Shown: positions 31,217 to 40,361 of the stretch, in pieces
How the letters are laid out: every line of letters starts with the position of its first letter
Numbering within the stretch: the stretch's first letter is position 1
Origin: Oscillatoria sp. HE19RPO
GTDB taxonomy: Bacteria; Cyanobacteriota; Cyanobacteriia; Cyanobacteriales; Laspinemataceae
Reading direction: 5' to 3'
NCBI RefSeq assembly: GCF_024220515.1
Contig: NZ_JAMXOT010000102.1
Location: 1-40,670 of the forward strand
DNA length: 40,670 nucleotides
The notes under the pieces: model-generated
The model's database searches: none
Told to the model about the DNA's origin: nothing
The model's input: the letters and a program-made list of their open reading frames with translations, nothing else
Made by a program: the position numbers and the translations under genes

Positions 31217-32026
31217 TTATGTTCCCAGTTGGCGCGATCGCTCAGTTGCCGCTTGGACGGCTTCGATGCAGGCGGACCGAAATCCGGCTTTTTCTAATTG
31301 AGCAACTCCGGCTATAGTCGTGCCTCCGGGACTGGTTACCCGGTCTTTCAGTTCTGCTGGGTGCAGTTGAGTTTCTTGCATCAGAGTCGCTGTCCCCAAT
31401 ACAGTTTGTAAGGCGAGTTGGGCGGCAATGGCTCGGGGCAGACCAGCACGAACGCCGCCATCTGTCAAGGCTTCGATAAAAATTGCTACATAAGCCGGTC
31501 CGGAACCAGATAGGCCGGTGACGGCATCCATCAGGGACTCGGGAACCTGGACCACTTCCCCCACGGCTTGTAACACGGTTTTGGCCCGGTCGAGGTGTTC
31601 GGGTTGGACCTGAGTTCCCGGGGCGATCGCCGTAATCCCAGCGCCGACAGTAGCAGGGGTGTTCGGCATGGAGCGGACAATCGGTGCGCCGGGAAAAGCC
31701 CCTTCTAATTTACTCAGGGGGACTCCAGCTAAAATAGACAGGATGACTGGCACTTGTCCATTCTGGCCGAGAGACGGTAAGGCAGTGGAGACGGACTCGA
31801 AAACTTGGGGTTTGATGGCGAGGAGCAAGACTTCTGTCGCTGCCGCTACCTCAGAATTGTCAGCGGTGACGCCGACGCCATATTGTTTCGCTAAAAACTC
31901 GCGGCGCTGCTGCATGGGGTCACTAATCAGAATTTCCCCTGGCTGGAAAGTGCCACGAGCAATTAGGCGGGATAGGAGCGCTTCTCCCATGACCCCGCCT
32001 CCAATAATTCCTAGTTTTACCAACAA
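31217..32026 (-). CDS. proC: Pyrroline-5-carboxylate reductase
   Basis: Reduces pyrroline-5-carboxylate to proline with NAD(P)H, the last step of proline synthesis. The 269-aa protein has the Rossmann motif GIIGGGVMGEALL (7-19), LLAIKPQVF, VRSMPNTPATVGAG and the substrate/dimer region DAVTGLSGSGPAYV with DRVTSPGGTTIAG. The only usable starts are two adjacent TTG codons (32026 and 32023), because an in-frame TAA lies three codons upstream; AGGA precedes them. It follows sepF by 81 bp on the same strand. Confidence 0.95.
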   Translation of the reverse strand: MLVKLGIIGGGVMGEALLSRLIARGTFQPGEILISDPMQQRREFLAKQYGVGVTADNSEVAAATEVLLLAIKPQVFESVSTALPSLGQNGQVPVILSILAGVPLSKLEGAFPGAPIVRSMPNTPATVGAGITAIAPGTQVQPEHLDRAKTVLQAVGEVVQVPESLMDAVTGLSGSGPAYVAIFIEALTDGGVRAGLPRAIAAQLALQTVLGTATLMQETQLHPAELKDRVTSPGGTTIAGVAQLEKAGFRSACIEAVQAATERSRQLGT

Positions 32027-32107
32027 CGGTCGTTAATTTCCTGTAAAGGGTGTAAGGTCCTTGGTCAACTTGGCTATAAGGGCGATCGCTGACCAAGAAC
32101 GGTTCAT

Positions 32108-32713
32108 TTACTGTGCCATCCGGACTTGTTCCGGGGTCCAGCTTGTTTGGGGTGCTGGAGGACGAGCAGTCCGCAGGTGGGGTTGCAGGACATCGTGAAC
32201 CACACCGCTTTGAGTGCTGACTTGAACACAACTGGGGGTAAACAGGAAAATGCTTTCCCCAATTCTTTCTTGATGCCCATCTAAGGCATAAGTCCCACCG
32301 GCAATAAAATCAACGGCTCTTTGAGCTTGGTCCGGATCCATCATCGTCAGATTGAGGACGACGGATTTGCGTTCCCGCAGAGCTTGAATCGCTTGAGGCA
32401 TTTCCTCAAAGGATTTCGGCTCCATCACTACCACTTCAGAGATGCCATTGGCGGCTCCCGGTAGACCGATCACGTTATTGATAGCATTCATACTTGATCC
32501 CATTGCGCCTTCTGATCCAACCATTCCCATTCCGGTTGGGGTCGTCCGCAAAGGAGTGCGATTCCGGCGAGCTTCTGCTTCGGGAGAGGCGGAGGGTTGG
32601 TCTTGGTAAAGGTTTTGGTATCCTTCTCCTTCTATTTCGTCGTACTCATACTCATAATCCACGGATTCGTTGAGTCCGACCATATCTCGTAGCTTAGAAA
32701 AAATCGTATTCAC
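32108..32713 (-). CDS. sepF: Cell division protein SepF
   Basis: SepF anchors and bundles FtsZ filaments at the division site. The 201-aa protein has a membrane-targeting amphipathic N-terminus ([14 protein letters not shown]), a disordered acidic and Gly/Met-rich linker (15-90) and the SepF core (about 91-175): [60 protein letters not shown]. The start is GTG 32713 with GGAG 9 nt upstream. The order pipX, pipY, sepF, proC on one strand is a familiar cyanobacterial arrangement. Confidence 0.95.
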   Translation of the reverse strand: MNTIFSKLRDMVGLNESVDYEYEYDEIEGEGYQNLYQDQPSASPEAEARRNRTPLRTTPTGMGMVGSEGAMGSSMNAINNVIGLPGAANGISEVVVMEPKSFEEMPQAIQALRERKSVVLNLTMMDPDQAQRAVDFIAGGTYALDGHQERIGESIFLFTPSCVQVSTQSGVVHDVLQPHLRTARPPAPQTSWTPEQVRMAQ

Positions 32714-33357
32714 GGTGTTTGCTCCATCAAAACTAGGGTAACATCAGGGCATTCTCTATAAAATCCCCATTCCAGGCCAAATCAATTTTGGATGTTAGTT
32801 CGGTATATAGCAATCCTAAATGATTTGTAACATTTCTTGCTCCCCTCTCCCGTTCTGGGAGAGGGGTTGGGGGTGAGGGCATTCCACAACTGATTTAGGA
32901 CTGCTATAGACTCAGGTTCCGACTCAATCAACCCATAATCAGGGTTGGAGTTCCAACGACTGAGTGCGGCTTAACCCTTGGCTCCCGCTTCGGTTAATAG
33001 ATGCCCTTGAGCGTGACTGAGCGCCGGGGCAAACCCCGTGGAGGAAGGAACTCTCTCCTAATAGGAAATGCGCTCCATTCGCCATGCCCAACCCTACCCA
33101 AGTTATCAGTTTATTGTATATTGCCATAAGTTGCCGATTATGCCCAAAATTTTCCAGACTTTTTGGTGGGAATTTGGTGCAATCGGGGGCGGTGGTTGAT
33201 CGCTATAATTGAAAACTGGATTTGAACGGGATTTGAACGGGTTTTTTGGGTGTTGGAACCCGCAGAAAAGCCGATTGCGATTGGGACTGAACTAAAGGGG
33301 GTGAGGGGGAATGATTCGCCCACCTTTTCCTCAATTCTAACGGTCCTGGGTTTGATT
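32714..33357. other. Intergenic region between pipY and sepF
   Basis: 644 bp on the path from pipY to sepF. It contains the MITE-like element at 32806-32908. The remaining frames (32939-33127 and 33138-33377, minus) have no resemblance to proteins. A short duplication GGATTTGAACGGGATTTGAA lies near 33220. The sepF promoter should lie here. Confidence 0.5.
32806..32908. mobile_element. MITE-like element with 23-bp imperfect TIRs
   Basis: Ends TATAGCAATCCTAAAT... (32806-32828) and ...ATTTAGGACTGCTATA (32886-32908) match as inverted repeats at 20 of 23 positions. The 103-bp element starts and ends in TA, as expected for IS630/Tc1-type target choice, and its centre is a C/G palindrome (CCCCTCTCCC 32842-32851 / GGGAGAGGGG 32857-32866). 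It is non-coding and sits upstream of sepF. Confidence 0.75.
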
Positions 33358-34023
33358 TTACAGCGATCGCTCTCCAAATAGGATTGTCCCCAGTCTCACC
33401 ATTGTGGACCCGGCTTGGACAGCTAAATGATAATCTCCTGACATTCCCATCGATAACTCCTGCATGGAAATCCTATCCCAATTTTGGGCTTGGATTTCTT
33501 GAGCGAGTTGATGAGCGCGCTCGAACAGGGCCAGGGTTTTTTCTTGATCCAATCCCAAGGGGGGAATGGTCATTAATCCTTTGATTTCTAAGTTTTCACA
33601 CTGATTTAGGGTCGCTAAATCCTCGATGAGTTCCGGAATCTGCCAACCCGATTTGTTGGGGTCCGGTTCGATTTTTACTTGGAGGCAGACTTTGGGTTTA
33701 ACTTCGAGTCCTTCCGCCAAGCGATCGACTCGTTGCGCTAATTTCAAACTATCAATAGAATGGATCCACTGAAAGCGGTCTAAAGCCGGTTTAACTTTAT
33801 TACTTTGCAGATGTCCAATCAGGTGCCAGGTTAGACCGGGCAGGTCCCCGAGTTGCTCCGATTTCCCTTGGGCTTCCTGAATTCGACTTTCCCCAAAATC
33901 TCGAATTCCCGCCTGATAAGCTTGCATCATGGCATCCACCGACACCTGTTTGGTGACGGCAATCAATCGGACTGATTCGGGTAAGTGGGCGCGGATCTGT
34001 GCAATCCGTTGGGCGATCGTCAT
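33358..34023 (-). CDS. pipY: PLP homeostasis protein PipY (YggS/PROSC family)
   Basis: A 221-aa single-domain PLP-binding protein with the alanine-racemase-type TIM barrel but no known enzyme activity; it controls free PLP and amino/keto-acid balance. The PLP lysine is Lys25 in IAVTKQVS. FGESRIQEAQGK, WHLIGHLQSNKVK, SIDSLKLA and ELSMGMSGDYHLAVQAGSTMVRLGTILFG are all family motifs. Its ATG overlaps the pipX stop (ATGA), so they are translationally coupled. In Synechococcus the pair is cotranscribed and linked to nitrogen signalling. Confidence 0.95.
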   Translation of the reverse strand: MTIAQRIAQIRAHLPESVRLIAVTKQVSVDAMMQAYQAGIRDFGESRIQEAQGKSEQLGDLPGLTWHLIGHLQSNKVKPALDRFQWIHSIDSLKLAQRVDRLAEGLEVKPKVCLQVKIEPDPNKSGWQIPELIEDLATLNQCENLEIKGLMTIPPLGLDQEKTLALFERAHQLAQEIQAQNWDRISMQELSMGMSGDYHLAVQAGSTMVRLGTILFGERSL

Positions 34024-34289
34024 TGAAACGTGCGTTTGTGAATGAGTTGAAGTTCAGCAAATTCCTGAGTTTGCCCCATTCGTCTGAGCAATCGCAAGCG
34101 GTTTTCGACGAGGAGGCGAGCATCGGCACGGGTGACCGGCTCAAATCTTAACCCGTCTAAGCCAGAAAGCGCTAAAAAAAATAGGCGTTGGGCATAGAGG
34201 GTCGTGAACAACTCCTGATTTTGTTCGATCAGACACACCCGATAGAGCAGACCAAAAGTAGGATGATTTAAGTAAGTTTCAGTGTTCAT
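34020..34289 (-). CDS. pipX: PII-interacting protein PipX
   Basis: PipX shuttles between PII and the nitrogen regulator NtcA, acting as NtcA coactivator when 2-oxoglutarate is high. The 89-aa protein matches the family over its length: ETYLNHPTFGLLYRVCLIEQ (Tudor-like domain, 3-22), LYAQRLFFLAL, then the two C-terminal helices with ADARLLVENRLRLLRRM and TQEFAELQLIHKRTF. ATG 34289 is the start. Its last four bases overlap pipY. Confidence 0.96.
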   Translation of the reverse strand: MNTETYLNHPTFGLLYRVCLIEQNQELFTTLYAQRLFFLALSGLDGLRFEPVTRADARLLVENRLRLLRRMGQTQEFAELQLIHKRTFQ

Positions 34290-34709
34290 TCAGGTTCAGA
34301 TGAGTACCGTTAATCATAACGGTTATAGATTCACTAAGGTCCCCCTGGCGGAGTCAGCTAGCATGGAGTTTCGGGATATGACCCGTTTCCCACCCTGAGT
34401 TTTTGCCGCAAGCTTGGACGGGGATAATTTTATCAGAAATCGTGAAAATCCCCATGCTCTTAGGCTAGGGATAGATCATAAATTGAATATTTCTTAGACG
34501 CAGTGGCAGCGTCTGGTTCTCTACTACTCATCACCGAGGGAGACGCTCCCTCTCCTCAATTCTATTGTCTAACTGCTACAAGATGGTCTATCTTGCTGTT
34601 TTAACCTGGAGCTAGATTCTCCTGTGCGGCACCGCCATCAAATTAGAGCGATTGCTGCATTAATCATCGCCATTTTCATAACACCGGGCGCAGGCGATCG
34701 CCTCTTTCC
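34290..34709. other. Intergenic region between pabB-like gene and pipX
   Basis: A 420-bp gap. It holds two hairpins, AGACGC / GCGTCT (34496-34514) and GAGGGAG / CTCCCTC (34536-34552). No gene or clear NtcA site (GTA-N8-TAC) was recognised by eye. Confidence 0.45.
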
Positions 34710-36230
34710 TCACCCTTCACCGGAGGCGATCGCCATCTGCAATGCTGCCAATTGGGCACGGGCTTTATCTAGGGACTCATACCATTCTTTTTCCGGTTCA
34801 CTATCAGCCACAATTCCGGCCCCCACTTGTCCCCAAACTTGATAGGTTTTTCCCTCATTTTTGGCCGTTCCCGATGTCTCTGGCGCAAATAATAAGGTCC
34901 GAATCAAAATATTCAAATCCATCTGTCCTCGCCAGTCTAAATAGCCACAGGAACCATAAAACAGACTGCGCCGCACGGGTTCTAATTCTTCAATAATTTC
35001 CATGCATCGAACTTTGGGACAGCCGGTAATGGTGCCACCGGGAAAGGTAGCGCGAATTAAATCAATACTATCGCGATCGCCCCTGAGAGTACCCACCGCA
35101 TTACTCACCAAGTGCATCACATGACTATACCGTTCAATGGTCAACAATTCATTAACTTGGACCGTTCCCCATTCGCAAACTCTCCCTAAATCATTCCGTT
35201 CCAAATCCACTAACATAATATGTTCGGCCCGTTCTTTCCGGTTAGCGAGTAATTCGGTAGCCAGTTGTTCATCCTCCTCTGGTGTTTTCCCCCGGGCACG
35301 AGTTCCAGCAATCGGACGAGTCTGTGCAGTTTTTCCTTGTAATTGCACCAATCTCTCCGGAGAACAACTCACCACATCTCCCCAGGGAGTCCGCCAATAA
35401 CTGGCAAACGGAGAGGGATTAATGGTCTGCAAGCTGCGATAAACATCCCAACTCTCCTGCTGAGTTGTCGTTTCAAATCGCAGAGACAAATTGGCTTGAA
35501 ATATATCCCCAGCAGTGATATATTTTTGAGCTTTCCTGACCCGTTCTTCATAGTCAAATTGCGACAAATGAAATTGGGGGTAAGGGGGAATCAAACCCTC
35601 GGTTTCAGGTGAGGGGTGAGGAGAGTTTTCCTTGGCAAAAGAGCTTTCTAGCTTCTGTTCGAGGAGGTCCAGTTCAGCGCGATCGCTACTGGCAATCCAC
35701 AACTGTTGTTGATGATGGTCCAGGACCGCAAAGTTGGCCGGTTCATACCAGTAACTCACCGGAAAGGGCAGGGGATCATCGTTCAAATGGGGAAGATTTT
35801 CAATTTCCCAGGCTAAATCATACCCCAACCATCCTAACCATCCTCCAGTGAAAGGAAGCGCATCGCGATTCAGAATTTCAGGGTTATCAAGTGCTTGAAT
35901 GAGTTTGGGTTGTTCGGGCTGTTTGCGATGCAATAGTTGCCGCAAACTGGGCAGAATTTCTCCAACTTTTGGCGTCCACAATTGAGGACGGTTGTCAATC
36001 CATCTCGGGGCACCGGCACAGATAGAATATCTCGCTTCGGGGATGGGGGTGGGAGTGGGATAAGGACTTTCTAGGAGGGTGGCGATCGCCGCTTCCGGTT
36101 GCTTGTTCTGAGATGGGGGAATGAGAAACAATGCCTCAAATACTTGAGTTCCCGTCCGTTGTTTTAAGGGCAGCGATCGCCAATACCAAGGGGGGAGGGG
36201 TTTTGTGTTTAATGGATTCACGCTTGCCAT
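34710..36230 (-). CDS. pabB: Chorismate-utilising enzyme, PabB/TrpE component I family
   Basis: Converts chorismate to aminodeoxychorismate (folate) or anthranilate (tryptophan) with an amidotransferase partner. From ATG 36230 it is 506 aa; the longer frame from 36314 reads into ecfT and is rejected. Motifs: ATLLESP in the N-terminal domain, SPFASYWRTPWGDVVSCSPE, RPIAGTRARGKT, RAEHIMLVDLERNDLGRV, FPGGTITGCPKVRCMEII and the terminal VWGQVGAGIVADSEPEKEW. The diagnostic position in PI(A/K)GT is Ala, as in TrpE; E. coli PabB has Lys, although some PabB proteins also have Ala. Cyanobacteria usually carry a separate trpE, and the operon with der and ecfT favours PabB, but this is not certain. Confidence 0.78.
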   Translation of the reverse strand: MASVNPLNTKPLPPWYWRSLPLKQRTGTQVFEALFLIPPSQNKQPEAAIATLLESPYPTPTPIPEARYSICAGAPRWIDNRPQLWTPKVGEILPSLRQLLHRKQPEQPKLIQALDNPEILNRDALPFTGGWLGWLGYDLAWEIENLPHLNDDPLPFPVSYWYEPANFAVLDHHQQQLWIASSDRAELDLLEQKLESSFAKENSPHPSPETEGLIPPYPQFHLSQFDYEERVRKAQKYITAGDIFQANLSLRFETTTQQESWDVYRSLQTINPSPFASYWRTPWGDVVSCSPERLVQLQGKTAQTRPIAGTRARGKTPEEDEQLATELLANRKERAEHIMLVDLERNDLGRVCEWGTVQVNELLTIERYSHVMHLVSNAVGTLRGDRDSIDLIRATFPGGTITGCPKVRCMEIIEELEPVRRSLFYGSCGYLDWRGQMDLNILIRTLLFAPETSGTAKNEGKTYQVWGQVGAGIVADSEPEKEWYESLDKARAQLAALQMAIASGEG

Positions 36231-37207
36231 CCCCAGATGAAACGTATCCCCCAAAATCCGAACAAGATGGCGATCGCCACCCAGTCTCCATTTCTGAGTT
36301 TTAACGGATGCCATTGCACCCGATGGGTATTCGGCGTCGTAAATCCTCGCACCTGCATCCCTCCCGCAATTTGTTTAGCACGCAATAGCAGATTTTCTAG
36401 CAATCTTTCTACTACACTAAACCATACTTTGGTTGTTCCCCGCAAGCCCAATTTTTTCCAATTAATTGCCCGAGTTCGCACGGAACGAATTAAGTTCTGA
36501 ACTTCTTCTAACACCAGGGGGATAAACCGCAGGGATAGAGTTAAAGTTAGGGCTATTTCTGTGGTGGGAATATTAAACCGTTTCAGAGGACTCATTAAAT
36601 CTTCAATTCCCGCCGTAATCTCTTCCGGGGCTGTCGTCAAAAGGTACAGATTGGTGCTATAAATTAAGGTGAAAAATAAAGTACCAATCCGGATTCCTAA
36701 ATCCAGAGAACGACGGGTAACCGTAAACCGCCCTTGTTCAAAGAGGACGTAACGGTAATCCGTGGGTTGGGGGAGTTCACTGTCAATCGTCTCCTCGGGT
36801 TCGGGGGTTTCTTGACCCCAGCCAAAGGGATTGTACCACGGATTTCTGACCGGGGTTGGAGGGAGGGTGAGGGGTTGGCGATCGAAGGTTAGTTCTTGAG
36901 AAGGAAGGCGGGGTTGGTGTTCTACCGGGAGTCCATCGGGGGCGATCGCTGTAATCAGGCAAATTAACAAAGACAGGGTTAACAACCACCCCATTTGTTT
37001 GCGCCAGACTCGCAGGGGAATCAAGGCACTAATCGTAATCAAAATTAGCAGTAAAACCAACCCAATCCGCCAAATCGGATTCGCTAAGACGGGCGCAATT
37101 AAAAAGCTCATCAACCACAGCAGTTTGACTCGCGCATCTAAGTGATGTAACCAGGTAATGGGTTGTTCTAAATACAAGCCGATAGGCAGCGATCGCAATA
37201 AATCCAT
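36218..37207 (-). CDS. ecfT: ECF transporter transmembrane component EcfT (CbiQ family)
   Basis: Scaffold subunit of energy-coupling-factor vitamin/metal importers. The 329-aa protein starts PIGLYLEQPITWLHHLDARVKLLW, the typical EcfT N-terminus, followed by three to four helices. Residues about 92-150 are a Pro-rich polar insertion absent from standard EcfT. The C-terminal half has LTLSLRFIPLVLEEVQNLIRS and the coupling helices with RTRAI and GGMQVRGF, the two Ala/Gly-Arg-Gly-type motifs that contact the ATPases. Substrate subunit and ATPases are not in the window. It lies between der and pabB on one strand and overlaps pabB by 13 bp. Confidence 0.88.
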   Translation of the reverse strand: MDLLRSLPIGLYLEQPITWLHHLDARVKLLWLMSFLIAPVLANPIWRIGLVLLLILITISALIPLRVWRKQMGWLLTLSLLICLITAIAPDGLPVEHQPRLPSQELTFDRQPLTLPPTPVRNPWYNPFGWGQETPEPEETIDSELPQPTDYRYVLFEQGRFTVTRRSLDLGIRIGTLFFTLIYSTNLYLLTTAPEEITAGIEDLMSPLKRFNIPTTEIALTLTLSLRFIPLVLEEVQNLIRSVRTRAINWKKLGLRGTTKVWFSVVERLLENLLLRAKQIAGGMQVRGFTTPNTHRVQWHPLKLRNGDWVAIAILFGFWGIRFIWGWQA

Positions 37208-37280
37208 CGGATTCGAGAAAGTAAATGTTCAAAGCGTCTAAAACCGCTGTCCCAGGGGTTCGGGTTCACCCTGTCTTTTT

Positions 37281-37310
37281 TGTAGGGGCATTTCATAAAT
37301 TGCCCCCACG
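37281..37310. repeat. GTAGGGGCRATTC-family palindrome in the der-ecfT gap
   Basis: TGTAGGGGCATTTCATAAAT followed by TGCCCCCACG: an imperfect palindrome related to 20819-20836. It occupies the 128-bp gap between der and ecfT. Confidence 0.75.
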
Positions 37311-37335
37311 CCGAATAGCCAGTTATTGGAACAAC

Positions 37336-38700
37336 CTAAACCTTAACGGCTCGATTGGTGGTATTATTATCCTCAAAGTCCCGAGCTTTTTTACCCCGCC
37401 ATAACAACCGCAATGGACTGCCGGTAAATCCCAGTTGCTCACGGAATTGACGCTCGATATAACGGCGATAATTATCGTTAAATCGTTTCGGGTCATTCAC
37501 AAACAGGGCAATGGTCGGAGGTTGACTGGTAACCTGAGTTCCATAATAGATTTTACCCTGTTTTCCTTGGCGGCTAGTCGGAGGACTATGCCAATGCAAG
37601 GCATCTTTTAGCACTTCATTAATCACCGAAGTGGAAACCCGACGACGATGTTCATCGGCGGATTTATCGACTAAATCCAGGATGTTTTCCACCCGTTTCC
37701 CCGTGGCGGCACTCACAAAAATTGCTTCCGCCCATTCTAGGAAATAGAGGCGACTCTTAATATCCCGTTCATAGTCATAAATGGTATAGGAATCTTTCTC
37801 GATCGCATCCCATTTGTTGATGACAATGACGCAGGCCCTTCCATCTTCTTCGATTCGTCCCGCCAGTTTTTGGTCCTGTTCCGTTACCCCATCGACTGCA
37901 TCAATGACCAACAGCACCACATCTGCCCGACGAATCGCTTTAAACGCCCGGTTGATGCCAAAAAATTCCGGTCCATATTCGACATTTTTCTTTTTACGAA
38001 TCCCGGCAGTATCGATAATTCGGTAGTTCGTGCCGTTCCGTTCCACAAAGGTATCGATACTGTCGCGAGTCGTTCCAGAAATTGGACTAACAATCGCCCG
38101 TTTTTCTCCCACAAAGGCATTGAGTAAGCTGGATTTTCCCACATTGGGACGGCCAACGATCGCCACTTTAATTTCCGGCGTTTCTTCGATTTCAGAAGTC
38201 GGCGGCAAGTGGGGAATCACCACATCCAATAAATCCCCTGTTCCGCTGCCGTGAATGGCAGAAATGGGATAAGGTTCACCCATGCCTAATTCCCAAAATT
38301 CTGCCGCTTGGGTCAATCCTTCCATTAAGGATTCACATTTATTCACGGCAAGGACAACGGGGACTTTTTGATGCCGCAACCAGTTGGCAATTTCGCGATC
38401 GGCTTCCGTGACCCCGAGTTGTCCATCTACCACAAATAGGGCAACGCTCGATTCCGAAAGGGCTGCCAGCACTTGTTCTCGAATTAAGGGTAAAAATTCG
38501 GTCTCATCATCAAAGACTAATCCGCCGGTATCGACAATCTGAAAGTCTCGGTCTTGCCAGAAGGCATCTCGATAGGTGCGATCGCGGGTGACTCCCGGTT
38601 CATCATGGACGATCGCCTGTTTACCCCCAGCAATCCGATTGACAAGGGTTGATTTGCCCACGTTTGGGCGTCCGATAATAGCAACTATAGGTAAAGCCAT
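37336..38700 (-). CDS. der: Ribosome biogenesis GTPase Der (EngA)
   Basis: Tandem-GTPase needed for 50S subunit maturation. From ATG 38700 the protein is 454 aa; the frame open to 38733 adds 11 residues not seen in the family. The first G domain has GRPNVGKST (10-18), DTGG and NKCE; the second has [17 protein letters not shown] and NKWD. The C-terminal KH-like domain includes [40 protein letters not shown] and LLWRGKK. It leads the der - ecfT - pabB group. Confidence 0.97.
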   Translation of the reverse strand: MALPIVAIIGRPNVGKSTLVNRIAGGKQAIVHDEPGVTRDRTYRDAFWQDRDFQIVDTGGLVFDDETEFLPLIREQVLAALSESSVALFVVDGQLGVTEADREIANWLRHQKVPVVLAVNKCESLMEGLTQAAEFWELGMGEPYPISAIHGSGTGDLLDVVIPHLPPTSEIEETPEIKVAIVGRPNVGKSSLLNAFVGEKRAIVSPISGTTRDSIDTFVERNGTNYRIIDTAGIRKKKNVEYGPEFFGINRAFKAIRRADVVLLVIDAVDGVTEQDQKLAGRIEEDGRACVIVINKWDAIEKDSYTIYDYERDIKSRLYFLEWAEAIFVSAATGKRVENILDLVDKSADEHRRRVSTSVINEVLKDALHWHSPPTSRQGKQGKIYYGTQVTSQPPTIALFVNDPKRFNDNYRRYIERQFREQLGFTGSPLRLLWRGKKARDFEDNNTTNRAVKV

Positions 38701-38860
38701 AGAGGTGAAGGTTCCTGGGATTGAGCGCAGCAATCATATCTGTTTATTTTTTTATTATAGCGAACCGAGGCGATCGGCACGCTTATTAATTACCCCACAT
38801 CTTTACCCTGGGGCTTCCCCTCTCCAGGTGACTCGGACTCTTTAATTGCTTTTCGTCTTA

Positions 38861-39235
38861 TTACCGACAGGTTAAACTTTCATTCACCGCAGCAAAATCT
38901 TCGGGGGTTTCTTTGTCAATCAGTCGCTTATAGTGCTCTGGGTTTTGAATCAAGATGACTCGGGCAGTATCTAAGTCCGTATTTCTATAGGTTAACTCTC
39001 GCCTTCCTGAAAGTTCAATCGTCTGATCTAGCATTTCGCTGGGGTCCGGTTGATAGGTGAAAATTGTATCTCCCGCTTCTTCTCGAACCCTGAAACTCGC
39101 TTGTTCGCCTAATGGGTTGGGTTGGCCCGCAGCCGGAGTATATTCGCAAATTCTGCCCGTTGTCTGTTCAGTACAGCCAATCAGTCCGATTAAGCCGACT
39201 AGGCTCAAACTTAGGGATAGTTGATTAATTTTCAT
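38861..39235 (-). CDS. Putative lipoprotein of unknown function
   Basis: 124 aa. A short signal sequence ends in the lipobox LIGC with Cys21 as the likely lipidated residue. The mature part has two further cysteines (29 and 123) that could form a disulfide, and no recognised domain. ATG 39235 is the start. It stands between der and the Uma2 gene, all on the minus strand. Confidence 0.7.
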   Translation of the reverse strand: MKINQLSLSLSLVGLIGLIGCTEQTTGRICEYTPAAGQPNPLGEQASFRVREEAGDTIFTYQPDPSEMLDQTIELSGRRELTYRNTDLDTARVILIQNPEHYKRLIDKETPEDFAAVNESLTCR

Positions 39236-39425
39236 GAGTTTTCTGAGGGGTCATGTTCTATCATTTTCACTGCTTATCATATCATATAAGAGCTTCTAAT
39301 TAATTATTAATCTTACCAAATTTACCCAATTTAATAGTCTATCTATAGAACAAATTATGGGAAGGTAGGATTCCTTTAAAAGGAGGGATTTATCACAGGA
39401 TTCCGGTTTGATCAGAGCTTTGAAT

Positions 39426-39455
39426 AAAAAAGCGCCCCCTATCGGGATCGCTTTT
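39426..39455 (-). terminator. Terminator of the Uma2-family gene
   Basis: On the minus strand AAAAGCGATCCC, a GATA loop and GGGGGCGCTTTTTT, about 35 bp after the stop of the Uma2 gene. One mismatch in the stem. Confidence 0.75.
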
Positions 39456-39491
39456 GGTTTGTGGATTCGTACAGATGCAGGGGCGATCGGC

Positions 39492-40361
39492 TTAGATATC
39501 CGCCTCCGCATCCGGATCAATTCCTAGCGATCGCAAACGTTCCGCTAATCGTGCCGCTTTGCGTTCTGCCGCTTCCGCGCGCTGTTTTTCCTGTTCGGCG
39601 CGCTGTTTTTCCTGTTCGGCACGCTGTTTTTCCTGTTCGGCACGCTGTTTTTCCTGTTCCGTTCGCTGTTTTTCCAATTCAGCGCGTTCCGAACCAATCA
39701 ACAACAGATTCCCTTCCAAATCCCACCAACGTAACCAGAATTGGTTTTGATTTTGATAAGTCCCCTGCCATAAACCCAACTCCACTCCCATCGGCACAAT
39801 CGGATAATGACCTCGTTCATTCGGTTCTATCATTTGATAAGAAAAATCCGTCAAATGATAAACCTCTAACTGACCCGACTTGATTTCATAAATTCCATAG
39901 TAGGGAATGCGGATAATCTGTTCATACACCCAAAACTTACCCGGTTTAACCGTTTTTCCCTCCATAGACACCCCCAGGGGAGTTCTATCCCGTTCTTCCG
40001 CGCCATTGCCACTGGCAAATTCTAAGGCAATCAAAGGGGCCCTCAATTCTCGCCACAGCACATAAGAACGACGCACCTCCCCATCCAGGTTCTGTGGGAC
40101 ATTCGGCACATAAAACCAATCCGGGGCCTCCGCTCCCTTTTCCGGGGGATCCGTTTCTCGCCAGTAAATGCCGCTATCTTGTCCAATACAATACTGTCCA
40201 TCCGGATGCCTTGCCTCTAAGACTGGCCCCAGGGAATCCGTCAACAGAATACTTTGTGGATGCTCCTGAAAATTTTTCACAAAGGTGCCATCTTCTTCTG
40301 GTAGTTGCGTATGGTCAGGGAATGGCGCTGGCAGATTGATATCGGTTACTGTTTCGCTCAT
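39492..40361 (-). CDS. Uma2 family (DUF820) protein with repeat coiled-coil tail
   Basis: A 289-aa protein. Residues 1-205 carry the PD-(D/E)XK-like Uma2 fold common in cyanobacteria: PDWFYVPNVP (80-89), LRAPLIALEFASGNGAEERD (107-126) with the acidic/Glu pair typical of the active site, and KFWVYEQIIRIPYYGIYEI (143-161) with the conserved Y-x3-I-x-Y pattern. Residues about 227-272 are an EKQRAEQ heptad repeat (five near-identical copies, from a 21-bp DNA tandem at about 39580-39675), predicted to be a long coiled coil. The tail ends LAERLRSLGIDPDAE, frequent in this family. Nuclease activity is presumed, not shown. ATG 40361 is the start. Confidence 0.88.
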   Translation of the reverse strand: MSETVTDINLPAPFPDHTQLPEEDGTFVKNFQEHPQSILLTDSLGPVLEARHPDGQYCIGQDSGIYWRETDPPEKGAEAPDWFYVPNVPQNLDGEVRRSYVLWRELRAPLIALEFASGNGAEERDRTPLGVSMEGKTVKPGKFWVYEQIIRIPYYGIYEIKSGQLEVYHLTDFSYQMIEPNERGHYPIVPMGVELGLWQGTYQNQNQFWLRWWDLEGNLLLIGSERAELEKQRTEQEKQRAEQEKQRAEQEKQRAEQEKQRAEAAERKAARLAERLRSLGIDPDAEADI

